Shown here: positions 25,271-34,881 of the stretch, one piece after another
Layout: each line of letters begins with the position of its first letter
Numbering within the stretch: position 1 is the stretch's first letter
Source: an uncultured Lachnospiraceae bacterium
Lineage (GTDB): Bacteria; Bacillota; Clostridia; Lachnospirales; Lachnospiraceae
Assembly (NCBI GenBank): GCA_900317555.1
Contig: ONHF01000012.1
Span: 1-64,000, forward strand
Reading direction: 5' to 3'
Length of the DNA stretch: 64,000 nucleotides
Notes under the pieces: model-generated
Databases searched by the model: none
What the model was told of the DNA's origin: nothing
The model's input: the letters and a program-made list of their open reading frames with translations, nothing else
Program-made: the position numbers and the translations under genes

Positions 25271-26116
25271 TCATTTTGTGCATGTTGTCAAAACAAAGCA
25301 ATCATACCGCACCGCTTTCCCCCTGATGGAATAGGAGGGTGTTCTGCCGGCAAGATATGCGCCCTTGAGGGGGCGCTTTACCAGGATCTTCCGCGGCGCC
25401 GCGGCAAACGCGGCATCAAGCAGCTCCTCCTCTTCATCGCAGGGCTGCTCGATGCAGTGAATCAGCTGGAACTTCTTGCGGACCTGACTGCTGCCGCTGC
25501 GCTCAGGAAACATCGGATCCAGCAGGACAATGTTCGGACGAAGCACCGGTCCCATTGCGGGCGCAGCAGTTTCGTAGCCGGACACAGCGGTCCCCTGGCC
25601 GGGCACATCGGAGATTCCCGCTCTCCGCATGGCGGGTATGCTGTCCTCCTTGTGCAGATGCATTCTTGCCGTAATTCCGGCAAGCCCCGGCACACGTGCC
25701 GCCCTGCGAAGGCCGTCTTCTAAAAGTGCTGCAATGATCCTGTCCTTTTCGTACATTTCCACGGTAAAACCTGCGGCGGCAAGAAGGAGCGCATCTTCGC
25801 CAAAGCCGGCTGTAGCGTCAATCGCAAACGGACTATTCTGCATATCTTTATTTTTTGCAGCGCGGACGACGAGTTCATGCGTCAGATTGTTATAGCGGAG
25901 TCTCGGCAGAAGCTTTGTCAGATCGCACTGCAGCCGCATCCCGCCGCGGGCCATGGAAAGTCCGCGCTCATCAACGCGCAGCTGCAGAATCTCATCGCAG
26001 TCTTCTGAAAATGCATCCGCAGCCGCAAACGGAATATCCAGCCGCGAGGCAAGCTCCTTCGCTTCCTCCCGGTGTTCATCCTCCGCTGTGCACACAATTT
26101 TCCCGGTTATCTGCAT
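25271..26116 (-). CDS. rsmJ: 16S rRNA (guanine1516-N2)-methyltransferase
   Basis: The 281-residue protein matches the RsmJ/YhiQ family, which methylates G1516 of 16S rRNA using S-adenosylmethionine. Characteristic sequences are RGGMRLQCDLTKLLPRLRYNN, the cofactor-binding IDATAGFGEDALLLAAAGFTVEMYEKD (about 98-124, motif I), the catalytic LLDPMFPERSGSSQVRKK and LVKRPLKGAYLAG near the end. An insertion around 165-190 (GISDVPGQGTAVSGYETAAPAM) is longer than in the E. coli enzyme. The gene is 22 bases after feoB on the same strand and may be its last cotranscribed gene. Confidence 0.87.
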   Translation of the reverse strand: MQITGKIVCTAEDEHREEAKELASRLDIPFAAADAFSEDCDEILQLRVDERGLSMARGGMRLQCDLTKLLPRLRYNNLTHELVVRAAKNKDMQNSPFAIDATAGFGEDALLLAAAGFTVEMYEKDRIIAALLEDGLRRAARVPGLAGITARMHLHKEDSIPAMRRAGISDVPGQGTAVSGYETAAPAMGPVLRPNIVLLDPMFPERSGSSQVRKKFQLIHCIEQPCDEEEELLDAAFAAAPRKILVKRPLKGAYLAGRTPSYSIRGKAVRYDCFVLTTCTK

Positions 26117-26138
26117 AAACTATGACCTCTATTCCGGT

Positions 26139-28517
26139 TCATGCAAACAGAAGTACCACTGCATGCACAATAAACGCGACTACCCATGCCATCACGCACT
26201 GGAAAACAACAACAAAGGCTGCCCACTTCGCGCCAAGCTCGCGTTTGATCGAAGCGATTGCCGCAACGCACGGCGTATACAGCAGGCAGAAGACAAGCAG
26301 CGCCGCAGCTGATGCCGTCGAAAGTGTCGCGGTCAGCTCCTGCGTGCTGCCGTACATGACATTTAAAGTCGCGACAACGCTTTCCTTCGCAAGGAACCCG
26401 GTAATCAGAGCAGTCGTAACTTTCCATGTACCAAAGCCAAGCGGCGCGAAAACAGGTGCGATAAAGCCCGCAATAACTGCGAGGATGCTCTTTCCCGAAT
26501 CATTTACCAGACTGAAATTCAGGCCGAAATGCTGCAGGAACCAGATCACGATCGAAGCCATGAAAATGATCGTGAAAGCGCGCTGGAGAAAGTCTCTCGA
26601 CTTTTCCCAGAGAAGCTGCAGCACGTTCTTCGCACTCGGCATCCTGTAGTTCGGCAGCTCCATGACAAAAGGCACCGCCTCTCCTTTGAAATACGTGTTC
26701 TTGGAAACGAGCGCAGTCAGAATTCCGACGAGAATGCCGAGAAGGTACAGCCCGACCATGATGAGCGCGCCTTTTCCCGGGAAAAACGCCGCCGTGAAGA
26801 ACGCGTAAATCGGAAGCTTTGCCGTACAGCTCATAAACGGAACCAGCATGATGGTCATCTTGCGGTCTCTGTCCGATGGCAGGGTTCTGGCGGACATAAC
26901 TGCGGGAACCGAGCAGCCAAAGCCGACAAGCATCGGTACAATGCTGCGCCCCGAAAGGCCGATCTTGCGCAGCAGCTTGTCCATGACAAAAGCCACCCTG
27001 GCCATATAGCCGGTGTCTTCCAGCAGGGAGAGGAAGAAAAACAGCACGACAATCAGAGGCAGGAAACTGATCACACTGCCGACGCCGCTGAATATGCCGT
27101 CGGTCACAAGCGAGCGCAATCCCTCATTTACGTTCGCCGCGCGCATTGCTGTGTCGGTAAGTGCCCCCAGCTTGTCAACGCCAAGTTCCATCAGGCCCTG
27201 CAGGTAAGCGCCGATCACGTTAAAGGTCAGCCAGAATACGAGCGCCATGATAATGATGAAAGCCGGTATTGCCGTGTATTTACCGGTCAGAATGCGGTCG
27301 ATCTTCCGGCTTCTTTCATGCTCCTTGCTTTCCTTCGGCTTGATCACCGTTTCGCGGACAAGCTTTTCAATGAAATCAAAGCGCATGTCGGCAATCGATG
27401 CCGCCCTGTCAAGACCGCGCTCTTTTTCCATCTGCAGGATGATGTGATCAATCATCTCCTTTTCATTCTGCTCGAGCTGCAGCGCTTCCAGGATCCTTTC
27501 GTCTCCCTCAACCACCTTGGTCGCGGCAAAACGGACCGGGATCTGTGCGCGCTCCGCATGATCCTCAATCAGGTGCATGATTGCGTGCAGCGCTCTGTGT
27601 ACAGCGCCGCCGTCTTCCTCCGGGTCACAGAAATCCTGCCTTCCGGGCCTCTCCTGATATTTCGCCACATGGATCGCATGCCGTACCAGCTCGTCGATAC
27701 CCTCGTTCTTGCTCGCCGAAATCGGAACAACCGGTACACCGAGCATTTCCTCCATCCGGTTGATCAGAATGGAGCCGCCGTTTCCCTGCACTTCATCCAT
27801 CATATTCAGGGCGACAACCATCGGCACATCCAGCTCCATCAGCTGCATCGTGAGATAGAGGTTACGCTCGATATTCGTCGCGTCCACGATATTGATAATG
27901 CCGGTCGGCTTTTCTTCGAGTATGAATTGTCTGGAAACCAGCTCTTCCTGCGAATAGGGAGACATCGAATAAATCCCCGGAAGGTCTGTCACTTCCGTTC
28001 CTGGATGTCCTTTGATGGCGCCGCTCTTCCGGTCTACCGTAACGCCCGGGAAATTTCCTACATGCTGGTTGGAGCCGGTCAGCTGATTGAACAGGGTTGT
28101 TTTGCCGGAATTCTGGTTTCCGGCAAGCGCGAAGGTCAGCTTTGTGCCGTCCGGAAGCGGGTGCTCGCCCTTCTTCACATGATACCGGCCGTCTTCGCCA
28201 AGACCCGGATGTTCGCCGGCTCTTGTGTAGGGCAGCTGCGAAGCTGCGCGTTCCGAAACCTGCTGCCCTTCTGCCGTCCTGCTCTCGCCTGCCTTCGCTT
28301 TCCGGATCTGTATTTTCGCCGCGTCGTCCAGACGGAGCGTCAGCTCATAACCATGAATCAGAAGCTCCATGGGATCTCCCATGGGAGCGTACTTGACGAG
28401 GGTCACACGGGCGCCGGGAATTACACCCATGTCCAGAAAGTGCTGCCGGAGTTCTCCTTCTCCACCTACTTTTTCGACAACCGCGCTCTCTCCGATTTCC
28501 AGTTCTCTCAGTGTCAT
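26139..28517 (-). CDS. feoB: Ferrous iron transporter: FeoA domain fused to FeoB
   Basis: The 792-residue protein starts with a complete FeoA SH3-like domain (about 1-75, MTLRELEIGE, GVIPGARVTLVKYAPMGDP). A polar linker (75-125) leads to the FeoB G-domain with G1 GNQNSGKT (133-140), DLPG (178-181) and NMMD, then the cytoplasmic helical domain and about eight membrane helices with Gate motifs (VGFGCSVPAVMSARTL, FMSCTAKLPIYAFF). It imports Fe2+ across the cytoplasmic membrane. The ATG at 28517 is set by GGAAGAGG; a TTG 54 bases upstream would coincide with the transcription start. FeoA and FeoB are usually separate proteins. A palindromic promoter site suggests metal-dependent repression, possibly by the DtxR-type regulator at 35917. 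Confidence 0.93.
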   Translation of the reverse strand: MTLRELEIGESAVVEKVGGEGELRQHFLDMGVIPGARVTLVKYAPMGDPMELLIHGYELTLRLDDAAKIQIRKAKAGESRTAEGQQVSERAASQLPYTRAGEHPGLGEDGRYHVKKGEHPLPDGTKLTFALAGNQNSGKTTLFNQLTGSNQHVGNFPGVTVDRKSGAIKGHPGTEVTDLPGIYSMSPYSQEELVSRQFILEEKPTGIINIVDATNIERNLYLTMQLMELDVPMVVALNMMDEVQGNGGSILINRMEEMLGVPVVPISASKNEGIDELVRHAIHVAKYQERPGRQDFCDPEEDGGAVHRALHAIMHLIEDHAERAQIPVRFAATKVVEGDERILEALQLEQNEKEMIDHIILQMEKERGLDRAASIADMRFDFIEKLVRETVIKPKESKEHERSRKIDRILTGKYTAIPAFIIIMALVFWLTFNVIGAYLQGLMELGVDKLGALTDTAMRAANVNEGLRSLVTDGIFSGVGSVISFLPLIVVLFFFLSLLEDTGYMARVAFVMDKLLRKIGLSGRSIVPMLVGFGCSVPAVMSARTLPSDRDRKMTIMLVPFMSCTAKLPIYAFFTAAFFPGKGALIMVGLYLLGILVGILTALVSKNTYFKGEAVPFVMELPNYRMPSAKNVLQLLWEKSRDFLQRAFTIIFMASIVIWFLQHFGLNFSLVNDSGKSILAVIAGFIAPVFAPLGFGTWKVTTALITGFLAKESVVATLNVMYGSTQELTATLSTASAAALLVFCLLYTPCVAAIASIKRELGAKWAAFVVVFQCVMAWVVAFIVHAVVLLFA

Positions 28518-28559
28518 TTTGGCCTCTTCCATTATGTCTTTCACTGTGCTTTTTATTGT

Positions 28560-28602
28560 TTGTTTGCGCAAACAAGTATAGCATACGTTGCCTGTAGTGC
28601 AA
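28560..28602 (-). promoter_or_regulatory. feo promoter with perfect 16-bp palindromic operator
   Basis: On the minus strand TTGCAC (28602-28597), 16 bases and an extended TGC-TATACT (-10 at 28580-28575) form a strong promoter. The perfect palindrome TTGTTTGCGCAAACAA (28575-28560) begins at the end of the -10 and covers the start point, a classical repressor position. The match to any known metal-regulator box is not established. Confidence 0.7.
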
Positions 28603-28625
28603 CCGGAGTCTATTCTTCCTGGTTC

Positions 28626-28659
28626 AAAAAGGCCGCGGCGGAAAATGCTCCGCCGCGGC
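28626..28659 (-). terminator. Terminator of the flippase-like gene
   Basis: On the minus strand GCCGCGGCGGA (28659-28649), a 6-nt loop and TCCGCCGCGGC (28642-28632) followed by CTTTTTG form an 11-bp GC-rich intrinsic terminator 13 bases after the flippase-like stop. Confidence 0.85.
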
Positions 28660-28672
28660 TTCCAAACCGGAT

Positions 28673-29731
28673 TTATTTCTTTCTTAAATGCTGCACAAAA
28701 TAATAGGTCCGCCTGGAAATGTAGCCCGCCAGCACAATAATCATACTGATCAGCACGGTCGCGTAAAAGGAAAAGCTTCTCGAAAGCAGTTCCAGCTGCA
28801 GTGCGGCTTCATGATCCGTGATGACGCGCAGCCCGTTGTACAAAAGGTAGTCCGCAACGCCCATACCGCCGGGAATCGGCACACAGATCGAACCGATCGT
28901 AGCGAAAACCTGCGTCGCAAAAACACGGCCCATGTTGCGGAGAACGCCGCCTGTCGCCGCGTAGACGAGCGGTGCGATGATGGTCTGGCACAGCCTCTGC
29001 GCGATGTTCAGTCCGTAGACCTGCAGCATTGGCCGGATCTTTTCCCTGCAGAACATTTCCTTCACGCACTTGCTGTAATCAGCAAGTGTATCCGCAAGCT
29101 TTTCCTTCCAGTACTTGTCGCGCTTTACGATTTTCTTCCGGGTCAGCCAGTCAATGATGCGACAGCCGACACGGTAGATCTTCTTCTCCATCCGGAGCAG
29201 CATGACGAACAGCACCGCAAGTCCGGTGATTGTAATCGCGCCGAGCAGGATAAGGAGCTTTGCAAGAATGGAAAAGCCCGCAAAGACCGAAGGCCATATT
29301 ACCGGGGTCAGAACCGCGATTGTCAGTGTGGAAAACGTATGGAGAACCAGATACATCATCAGGATCGCCGTGATATATCCGGTCGGTATTCCGTCCCTTC
29401 GCATGAACCATGCCGCGACCGGCTGTCCGCCGGTTGCGGAAGGCGTGATCGCGGAACAATAGATATCCGCCGCGGCATAAGTTGTCGACTGCCCCATCGT
29501 CTTGCGGAAGCCGGATGCGCGGAGCAGAATCCACAGCGCAATGCCTTCCAACAGAATATAGCTGATCATACTGAGCGCCGCGAGGAAGATCCAGCCGGGC
29601 TTCGCGTCAAGAATGAGCTTTCCGATCGCGGAGAACGTCAGTTCCTTGCTCTGGCCGACAACCGCGGAAATCGTCAGAAGCGCAATGAGGAAGGTCAGAA
29701 TTGTCCATAATAATTCTTTGTTTTTCTTCAT
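28673..29731 (-). CDS. Flippase-like integral membrane protein (LPG synthase TM/UPF0104 family)
   Basis: The 352-residue protein has about eight membrane helices and the family sequences ALWILLRASGF, YCSAITPSATGGQPVAAWFMRRDGI and PIPGGMGVADYLLYNGL. This is the membrane domain of MprF/AglD-type proteins without a catalytic C-terminus. Members move or synthesise lipid-linked compounds, but the substrate here is unknown. A terminator follows it. The SPFH gene lies 53 bases upstream on the same strand, and both may act in membrane organisation. Confidence 0.82.
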   Translation of the reverse strand: MKKNKELLWTILTFLIALLTISAVVGQSKELTFSAIGKLILDAKPGWIFLAALSMISYILLEGIALWILLRASGFRKTMGQSTTYAAADIYCSAITPSATGGQPVAAWFMRRDGIPTGYITAILMMYLVLHTFSTLTIAVLTPVIWPSVFAGFSILAKLLILLGAITITGLAVLFVMLLRMEKKIYRVGCRIIDWLTRKKIVKRDKYWKEKLADTLADYSKCVKEMFCREKIRPMLQVYGLNIAQRLCQTIIAPLVYAATGGVLRNMGRVFATQVFATIGSICVPIPGGMGVADYLLYNGLRVITDHEAALQLELLSRSFSFYATVLISMIIVLAGYISRRTYYFVQHLRKK

Positions 29732-29784
29732 GGTTTATCAGTGTAACAGGTTCCGCGGCAAAGTTACAGCACTTCATGAAAATT

Positions 29785-30831
29785 TCAGATTCCGCTTTGT
29801 CCCGCCTGTCTTGTGATATCCTCGTTGATCTTTTCGGTTGCCGCCGCGGCAGCCCTGCCGCCGTTTCCCGTCTCATCGCTGATGCAGGGGTCCTTTTTAA
29901 CAGGAGGCTGCGGCTTCGGTGTTTTGTCAACAGCGGTGGCATCGCCGATGCCAAGCGCTTCTCCTGCAACACCCAGCGCACCGATTACACCGGTCAGATC
30001 GGAAGGCATATAAATCTTGGTCGCGCGGCCGTCCGAAACCGTCTTGAGCGCTTCCAGTCCCTTGAGTCTGATAACTTTGTCCGAAGGGTTCGCCGCAGAC
30101 AGTCTTGCAAGTCCGTCCGCCTCTGCCTTATAGACCAGCTCAATCGATCTGGCGCGGCCTTCCGCAAGCGCGATCTGCGCGTCTCTTTCGGCTTCCGCGG
30201 CAAGGATCTTCGCCCGCTTGTCGCCTTCCGCCCGCGAAACGACCGCCTCCTGATGTGCCTGTGCTTCCAGCACTGTCTGGCGGCGTTCGCGCTCGGCGCG
30301 CATCTGCTTGGTCATGACTTCCTCGATTTCGCGCGGCGGCTGGATATTTTTGATTTCGACGCGGGTCACCTTGATTCCCCAGGGGTCTGTCGCCTCGTCC
30401 AGTGTCGTCTGCATCTTGCTGTTGATGATTTCGCGCGAAGTCAGTGTCTCATCCAGCTCCATATCGCCGATGATGTTGCGCAGCGTCGTAGCCGAAAGAT
30501 TCTGAAGGCCCGCGATCGGGTTATCCACACCGTACGTGTAGAGCTTCGGATCGAATATTTTCATAAAGACAACGGAGTCAATCTGCATCGTGACGTTGTC
30601 CTTTGTAATGACCGGCTGTGGCGGAAAATCCAGCACCTGTTCCTTCAGACTGATGTTACGGATCACGCGCTCGATAAACGGCGTCTTCACATGAAGGCCC
30701 GCCTGCCAGGTAGTCTTATATTTTCCCAGGTGTTCAATAACAAAAGCATGTGCCTGCGGAACAATGCGGATATTGGCCGCAATCAGCACAAAAACCACTA
30801 CCAAAAGGACAATCAGAACTGCGATAAGCAT
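29785..30831 (-). CDS. SPFH/stomatin-like membrane protein (QmcA type)
   Basis: The 348-residue protein has an N-terminal membrane anchor (about 2-20), an SPFH/band 7 domain (about 20-185, VPQAHAFVIEHLGKYK, TKDNVTMQIDSVVFMKI, GDMELDETLTSREIIN) and a long charged helix (185-260, AERERRQTVLEAQAHQEAVVSRAEGDKRAK) that drives oligomerisation. The C-terminal tail is Pro/Lys then Ala-rich and disordered. Such proteins form rings in the membrane and can regulate proteases such as FtsH. No NfeD-type partner is adjacent. The fhs gene lies upstream on the same strand. Confidence 0.88.
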   Translation of the reverse strand: MLIAVLIVLLVVVFVLIAANIRIVPQAHAFVIEHLGKYKTTWQAGLHVKTPFIERVIRNISLKEQVLDFPPQPVITKDNVTMQIDSVVFMKIFDPKLYTYGVDNPIAGLQNLSATTLRNIIGDMELDETLTSREIINSKMQTTLDEATDPWGIKVTRVEIKNIQPPREIEEVMTKQMRAERERRQTVLEAQAHQEAVVSRAEGDKRAKILAAEAERDAQIALAEGRARSIELVYKAEADGLARLSAANPSDKVIRLKGLEALKTVSDGRATKIYMPSDLTGVIGALGVAGEALGIGDATAVDKTPKPQPPVKKDPCISDETGNGGRAAAAATEKINEDITRQAGQSGI

Positions 30832-30920
30832 ACGGTTTACCTCACTTTCCGGTTATGCTGTGCGGCGCATTGCCGCTCCACCGGGCCGGCGCTGTCTTCC
30901 GCGGCTGCCCGTTACTGCCG

Positions 30921-32591
30921 TTAGAACAAACCTGTTATCTGTGCGTCTTTCGTGACATCAATTTTCTCGGCTGCCGGTACTCTGGGAAGGCCGGGCATCT
31001 GAATGATCTCTCCGGTAAGAACAACGACAAAGCCCGCACCTGCGCTGACGTAAGCGTCGCGGACCGTAATGTTGAAGCCTTCCGGCCGCCCGAGCTTCTT
31101 CTGATCATCCGAAAGCGAGTACTGCGTCTTCGCGACGCAGACAGGAAGGCTGCCGAAGCCAAGATCCGTCAGTGTGCGGATGGATTTCTCCGCTGCGGCG
31201 GTGTATTCTACGCCGTCCGCGCCGTAAATGTCCCGCGCGATCGTCTGAATTTTTTCTTTCAGTCCAAGATCCAGAGAATAAAGAGGCTTATAGGCGGAAG
31301 GCTTGTTTTCCAGCGCAGACAGAACCTTCTGCGCCAGATCTTCCCCGCCTCTGCCGCCTTCCGCGAAGACTCTGGTGAGCGAGAAATCGCAGCCCCGCTC
31401 CCTGCAGTACGATTCAATAAACGCAATTTCCCCGTCCGTATCGGAAGCGAACTGATTGATCGCGACAACAATCGGTACACCGAACTTCTGCAGGTTCTCG
31501 ATATGCTTGCCGAGATTGACAATGCCCTTTTTCAGAGCCTCCGGATTTTCTTCTCGCAGCTGCGTTCTGGGAACGCCGCCGTTGTATTTGAGTGCCTGCA
31601 CAGTTGCGACAAGAACAGCCGCGTCCGGGTGAAGTCCCGCCAGCCGGCACTTGATATCCATGAATTTCTCGGCGCCCAGATCCGCGCCGAAGCCGGCTTC
31701 CGTAACGACATAATCCGCAAGTCCGAGCGCTGTCTTCGTCGCGCGGACCGAATTGCAGCCATGCGCGATGTTTGCAAAAGGCCCGCCGTGCACAAGTGCC
31801 GGCGTATGTTCCAGCGTCTGCAGAAGGTTCGGCTGCATCGCGTCTTTTAACAGAGCCATCATCGAGCCGACGACCTTCAGTTCTCCGGCGGTTACCGGCT
31901 TGTTCTCATATGTGTAGGCAACAACGATTCTCGAAAGACGCGCGCGCAGATCCTCCAGATCTTCCGCAAGACAGAATACCGCCATGATTTCAGAAGCTGC
32001 CGTAATCACAAAGTGATCTTCGCGCACCGGTCCGTTGATATGTCCGCCCAGTCCGACCGTAATGTTGCGCAGCGCCCTGTCATTCATATCCATGCAGCGC
32101 TTCCACACGATTCTGGTAGGGTCAATGCCGAGCGCGTTGCCGAAGTGCAGATGGTTGTCAATCGCGGCAGCCAGCAGATTATTTGCGGCAGTGATTGCGT
32201 GAAAATCACCTGTAAAGTGCAGGTTCAGATCCTCCATCGGGACGATCTGCGCATACCCGCCGCCGGCCGCGCCACCCTTCACGCCAAAGCAAGGGCCGAG
32301 CGAAGGTTCTCTGAGCGCGAGGCAGACTTTTTTGCCAAGGCGGTGCAGCGCGTCGGCAAGACCGATGCTGACCGTTGTTTTTCCCTCTCCCGCGGGCGTC
32401 GGATTGATCGCGGTCACAAGAATCAGTTTCCCGGACGGCGTCTGCATGGCTTTCTGCACGAAGCGTTCCGACAGCTTCGCCTTGTATTTTCCGTACAGCT
32501 CAAGGTCGTCGTCTCCGGCACCGATCTCTTTCGCGACCTCCGCGACCGGCTGCTTAAAGGCTTCCTGCGCAATTTCAATGTCTGTCTTCAT
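30921..32591 (-). CDS. fhs: Formate-tetrahydrofolate ligase
   Basis: The 556-residue cytoplasmic enzyme joins formate to tetrahydrofolate with ATP hydrolysis, feeding one-carbon metabolism and, in acetogens, the methyl branch of the Wood-Ljungdahl path. The P-loop TPAGEGKT (65-72) and the family sequences [34 protein letters not shown] and [14 protein letters not shown] are intact, and the length is usual. The ATG at 32591 has GGAGG upstream. It overlaps the end of the glycosyltransferase gene by 17 bases. No other folate gene is adjacent, so presence of a full acetogenic pathway cannot be inferred. Confidence 0.96.
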   Translation of the reverse strand: MKTDIEIAQEAFKQPVAEVAKEIGAGDDDLELYGKYKAKLSERFVQKAMQTPSGKLILVTAINPTPAGEGKTTVSIGLADALHRLGKKVCLALREPSLGPCFGVKGGAAGGGYAQIVPMEDLNLHFTGDFHAITAANNLLAAAIDNHLHFGNALGIDPTRIVWKRCMDMNDRALRNITVGLGGHINGPVREDHFVITAASEIMAVFCLAEDLEDLRARLSRIVVAYTYENKPVTAGELKVVGSMMALLKDAMQPNLLQTLEHTPALVHGGPFANIAHGCNSVRATKTALGLADYVVTEAGFGADLGAEKFMDIKCRLAGLHPDAAVLVATVQALKYNGGVPRTQLREENPEALKKGIVNLGKHIENLQKFGVPIVVAINQFASDTDGEIAFIESYCRERGCDFSLTRVFAEGGRGGEDLAQKVLSALENKPSAYKPLYSLDLGLKEKIQTIARDIYGADGVEYTAAAEKSIRTLTDLGFGSLPVCVAKTQYSLSDDQKKLGRPEGFNITVRDAYVSAGAGFVVVLTGEIIQMPGLPRVPAAEKIDVTKDAQITGLF

Positions 32592-33642
32592 CCTGCCTCC
32601 CTGCATTTCTTTTATAAACGAGTATATTTTTTAAATCCCGGTATTTCCAGAGTGCCAGATACTGCAGATAAAAGCGAAGCGGCGACTTCTGCTGCATCGC
32701 CATATATTTCTTCTCTTCGGGGCTGGTCCTCTCCGTGTAATACGGGTTTTTCATAAATTCCGGGAAGGTCTCCCGCATCTGTCTGGAAAGTGAAGTCACG
32801 AAATTATATCTGCCCTTTTCCCGCATCGCGCGCATCGCCGAGAAGAGCGTGTTCTGATAAAACAAAACCGTGAACGAATACTCAATCTCCGGCTTGAAGC
32901 GCTCATAGTAGCCGTACCTTTTGGCTTCCGAGAGCATGATTCCCGCGCTCTCCATGCGGTCCTGCAGCCGCTTCTTCGTTACGGTATGGACCGTGGAGGC
33001 CGCGTGCTGATAGTAGAAATACAGCGGCTCCGGTATATATTCGAAATGTTTGATCCTGCTGATCCATGTTTTGGCGAGGGCATTGTCCTCATAGAAAATG
33101 TCTTCCGGAAAGCGGGAGGGACAGTCAAGAATGATTTCGCGGCGGTAGATTTTCACGCATAACGAGCCGAAGTCAAGCATCAGAGAACGGTATTTCGGCT
33201 CGTCCAGAACGCCGGTTTGAGAAAGTTTATTATTGTGCACGACAGTTCCCGGCGTCATCGTATGGCTGTACACGAGGCTGTAGTCCGTTCCCACGCAGTC
33301 CGCTCCTGTTTCCAGCGCCTTCCGCAGCAGCCTTTCATAGAAGTCCGGTACAACCCAGTCATCAGCGTCAATAAAGCCGATCCAATCGCCATCCGCATGC
33401 GAAAGGCCAATGTTCTTCGCGCCTCCCTGATGGTGATTTACTTCGCTTTGAAAAGCGCGCACGCGGCCCGGAAAACGGCGTTCGTATTCCTTTAATATCG
33501 CATAGGATTCGTCAGTCGAGCAGTCGTCCACCGCGAGAATCTCAAGGTCCTTATGCGTCTGCCGCACAAGGGAGTCCATGCAGTACGAGAGCTTGTTCTG
33601 CGAAGCCATGTTGTAGACCGGAACAATGACACTCAGTTTCAT
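32575..33642 (-). CDS. Family 2 glycosyltransferase
   Basis: The 355-residue protein has a GT-A fold: [13 protein letters not shown] at the start, [15 protein letters not shown] and the metal-binding [14 protein letters not shown] (about 90-105). The C-terminal part resembles EpsJ/WcaA-like polysaccharide transferases ([36 protein letters not shown]). It should add a sugar from a nucleotide donor on the cytoplasmic face. It follows the PseC and PseB genes by 23 bases, so the modified amino sugar made by those enzymes is a likely donor. The acceptor is unknown. Confidence 0.85.
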   Translation of the reverse strand: MKLSVIVPVYNMASQNKLSYCMDSLVRQTHKDLEILAVDDCSTDESYAILKEYERRFPGRVRAFQSEVNHHQGGAKNIGLSHADGDWIGFIDADDWVVPDFYERLLRKALETGADCVGTDYSLVYSHTMTPGTVVHNNKLSQTGVLDEPKYRSLMLDFGSLCVKIYRREIILDCPSRFPEDIFYEDNALAKTWISRIKHFEYIPEPLYFYYQHAASTVHTVTKKRLQDRMESAGIMLSEAKRYGYYERFKPEIEYSFTVLFYQNTLFSAMRAMREKGRYNFVTSLSRQMRETFPEFMKNPYYTERTSPEEKKYMAMQQKSPLRFYLQYLALWKYRDLKNILVYKRNAGRQDEDRH

Positions 33643-33665
33643 AGGAAAAGTCCGTTTCCCGCGCG

Positions 33666-34877
33666 TTAAACAGCGTAATACCGCGCGATTTTTGTCACCG
33701 CGGCAATCACATCGTCCACATCCTGATCAGACATCGCGTAGTAGAGCGGAATCGTCAGCATCTCGTCATAGAGCTTTTCCGCGTTCGGACAAAGCCCCTT
33801 CTTATAACCCAGTTTCTCATAGTACGGGAAATAGTAGACAGGAATATAATGCACGTTGCAGAAAACATTCTCTGCGGCAAGCGCCTCGAAAAAGCGTCTC
33901 CGGTCAATCCGGATATGATCTTTGTTCAGGCGGAGTATATACAGATGCCGGACCGTGTCCGAGCCATCTGTCTCCTGCTGCAGGACAAGTCCCGGAAGCT
34001 TTGCAAAAGCCTCATCATATTTTCTTACAATCGCTTTCTTCCTCGCCGCAAAAACAGGGAGCTTGCGCAGCTGGCTCTCGATCAGCGCCGCCTGCATATC
34101 CGTGATGCGGTAGTTCGGCGCGAGTGCCAGCATCTCGTAGTACCACGGCCCGTCCGGTTCATGTACCATCTGCTGCGGATCTCTGGTAATGCCGTGGGTG
34201 CGGTAAAGCAGAAGCTTTTTATAATAGTTCTCATCATTGGTAACGACTGCGCCGCCTTCTCCGCCGGTAATTGTTTTGACCGCATGGAACGAAAGCGTCG
34301 TCATATCCGCGAAGGAGCCGTTCGGTCTGCCCTTGTAAGTCGTTCCGATGACATGAGCGCCGTCCTCGATATAGACAAAACCGTACTTCCTCTTCAGGGA
34401 AAGGAACGCGTCCTCGTCCACCGACTGGCCGCCGAAATCGACCGCGACCACGGCTTTTGTCTTCGGCGTGATGTGCGCTTCGACCGAAGCCGGGTCCAGA
34501 TTGTAGGTCAGGGGATTAATGTCCGCAAAAACAGGCGTCGCCCCGACATACAGCGCACAGTTCGCGGAAGCAGCAAAAGTGATCGGTGTTGTGATCAGCT
34601 CGTCGCCCTCGCCAAGACCTGCCGCCATGCAGGCGATATGCAGCGCCGCAGTGCCGTTTGCGCAAAGGACCGCGTATTTCGCGCCGGTCACTTCGCAGAG
34701 CCTGCGCTCACAGGAGTCGATATCCGGTCCGGTTGTCAGATAATCGCTCTTTAAAACGCGGACAACCTCCGCGATATCAGCAGCATCGATATACTGATGG
34801 GAATAATGAATCGGCGTCGTGCGGACAGGTGATCCGCCTTCAATCGCCGGCAGCTTTTCGTTTTGTCTTTCACTCAT
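33666..34877 (-). CDS. pseC: UDP-4-amino-4,6-dideoxy-sugar aminotransferase (PseC type)
   Basis: The 403-residue PLP enzyme belongs to the DegT/DnrJ/EryC1 family. Lys201 in SFHAVKTITGGEGG is the expected PLP-binding residue, with substrate-loop sequences LKSDYLTTGP, YIEDGAHVIGTTYKG and LAPNYRITDMQAALIESQLRKL. It closely resembles PseC, which aminates the 4-keto sugar made by PseB. It lies four bases after pseB, so the two are coupled. The later pseudaminic acid genes (pseH, pseG, pseI, pseF) are not in the window, so the final sugar may be a simple 4-amino-4,6-dideoxy-N-acetylhexosamine used by the next-door glycosyltransferase. Confidence 0.9.
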   Translation of the reverse strand: MSERQNEKLPAIEGGSPVRTTPIHYSHQYIDAADIAEVVRVLKSDYLTTGPDIDSCERRLCEVTGAKYAVLCANGTAALHIACMAAGLGEGDELITTPITFAASANCALYVGATPVFADINPLTYNLDPASVEAHITPKTKAVVAVDFGGQSVDEDAFLSLKRKYGFVYIEDGAHVIGTTYKGRPNGSFADMTTLSFHAVKTITGGEGGAVVTNDENYYKKLLLYRTHGITRDPQQMVHEPDGPWYYEMLALAPNYRITDMQAALIESQLRKLPVFAARKKAIVRKYDEAFAKLPGLVLQQETDGSDTVRHLYILRLNKDHIRIDRRRFFEALAAENVFCNVHYIPVYYFPYYEKLGYKKGLCPNAEKLYDEMLTIPLYYAMSDQDVDDVIAAVTKIARYYAV

Positions 34878-34881
34878 GAAA

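Noticed and set aside
26529-28703. A 724-residue plus-strand open frame opposite feoB
   Set aside because: It is His/Arg-rich, has no family pattern, and lies wholly across a well-supported FeoA-FeoB gene.
30921-32591. fhs as evidence for an acetogenic gene cluster
   Set aside because: No other Wood-Ljungdahl or folate genes are present, and fhs is widespread in Clostridia.
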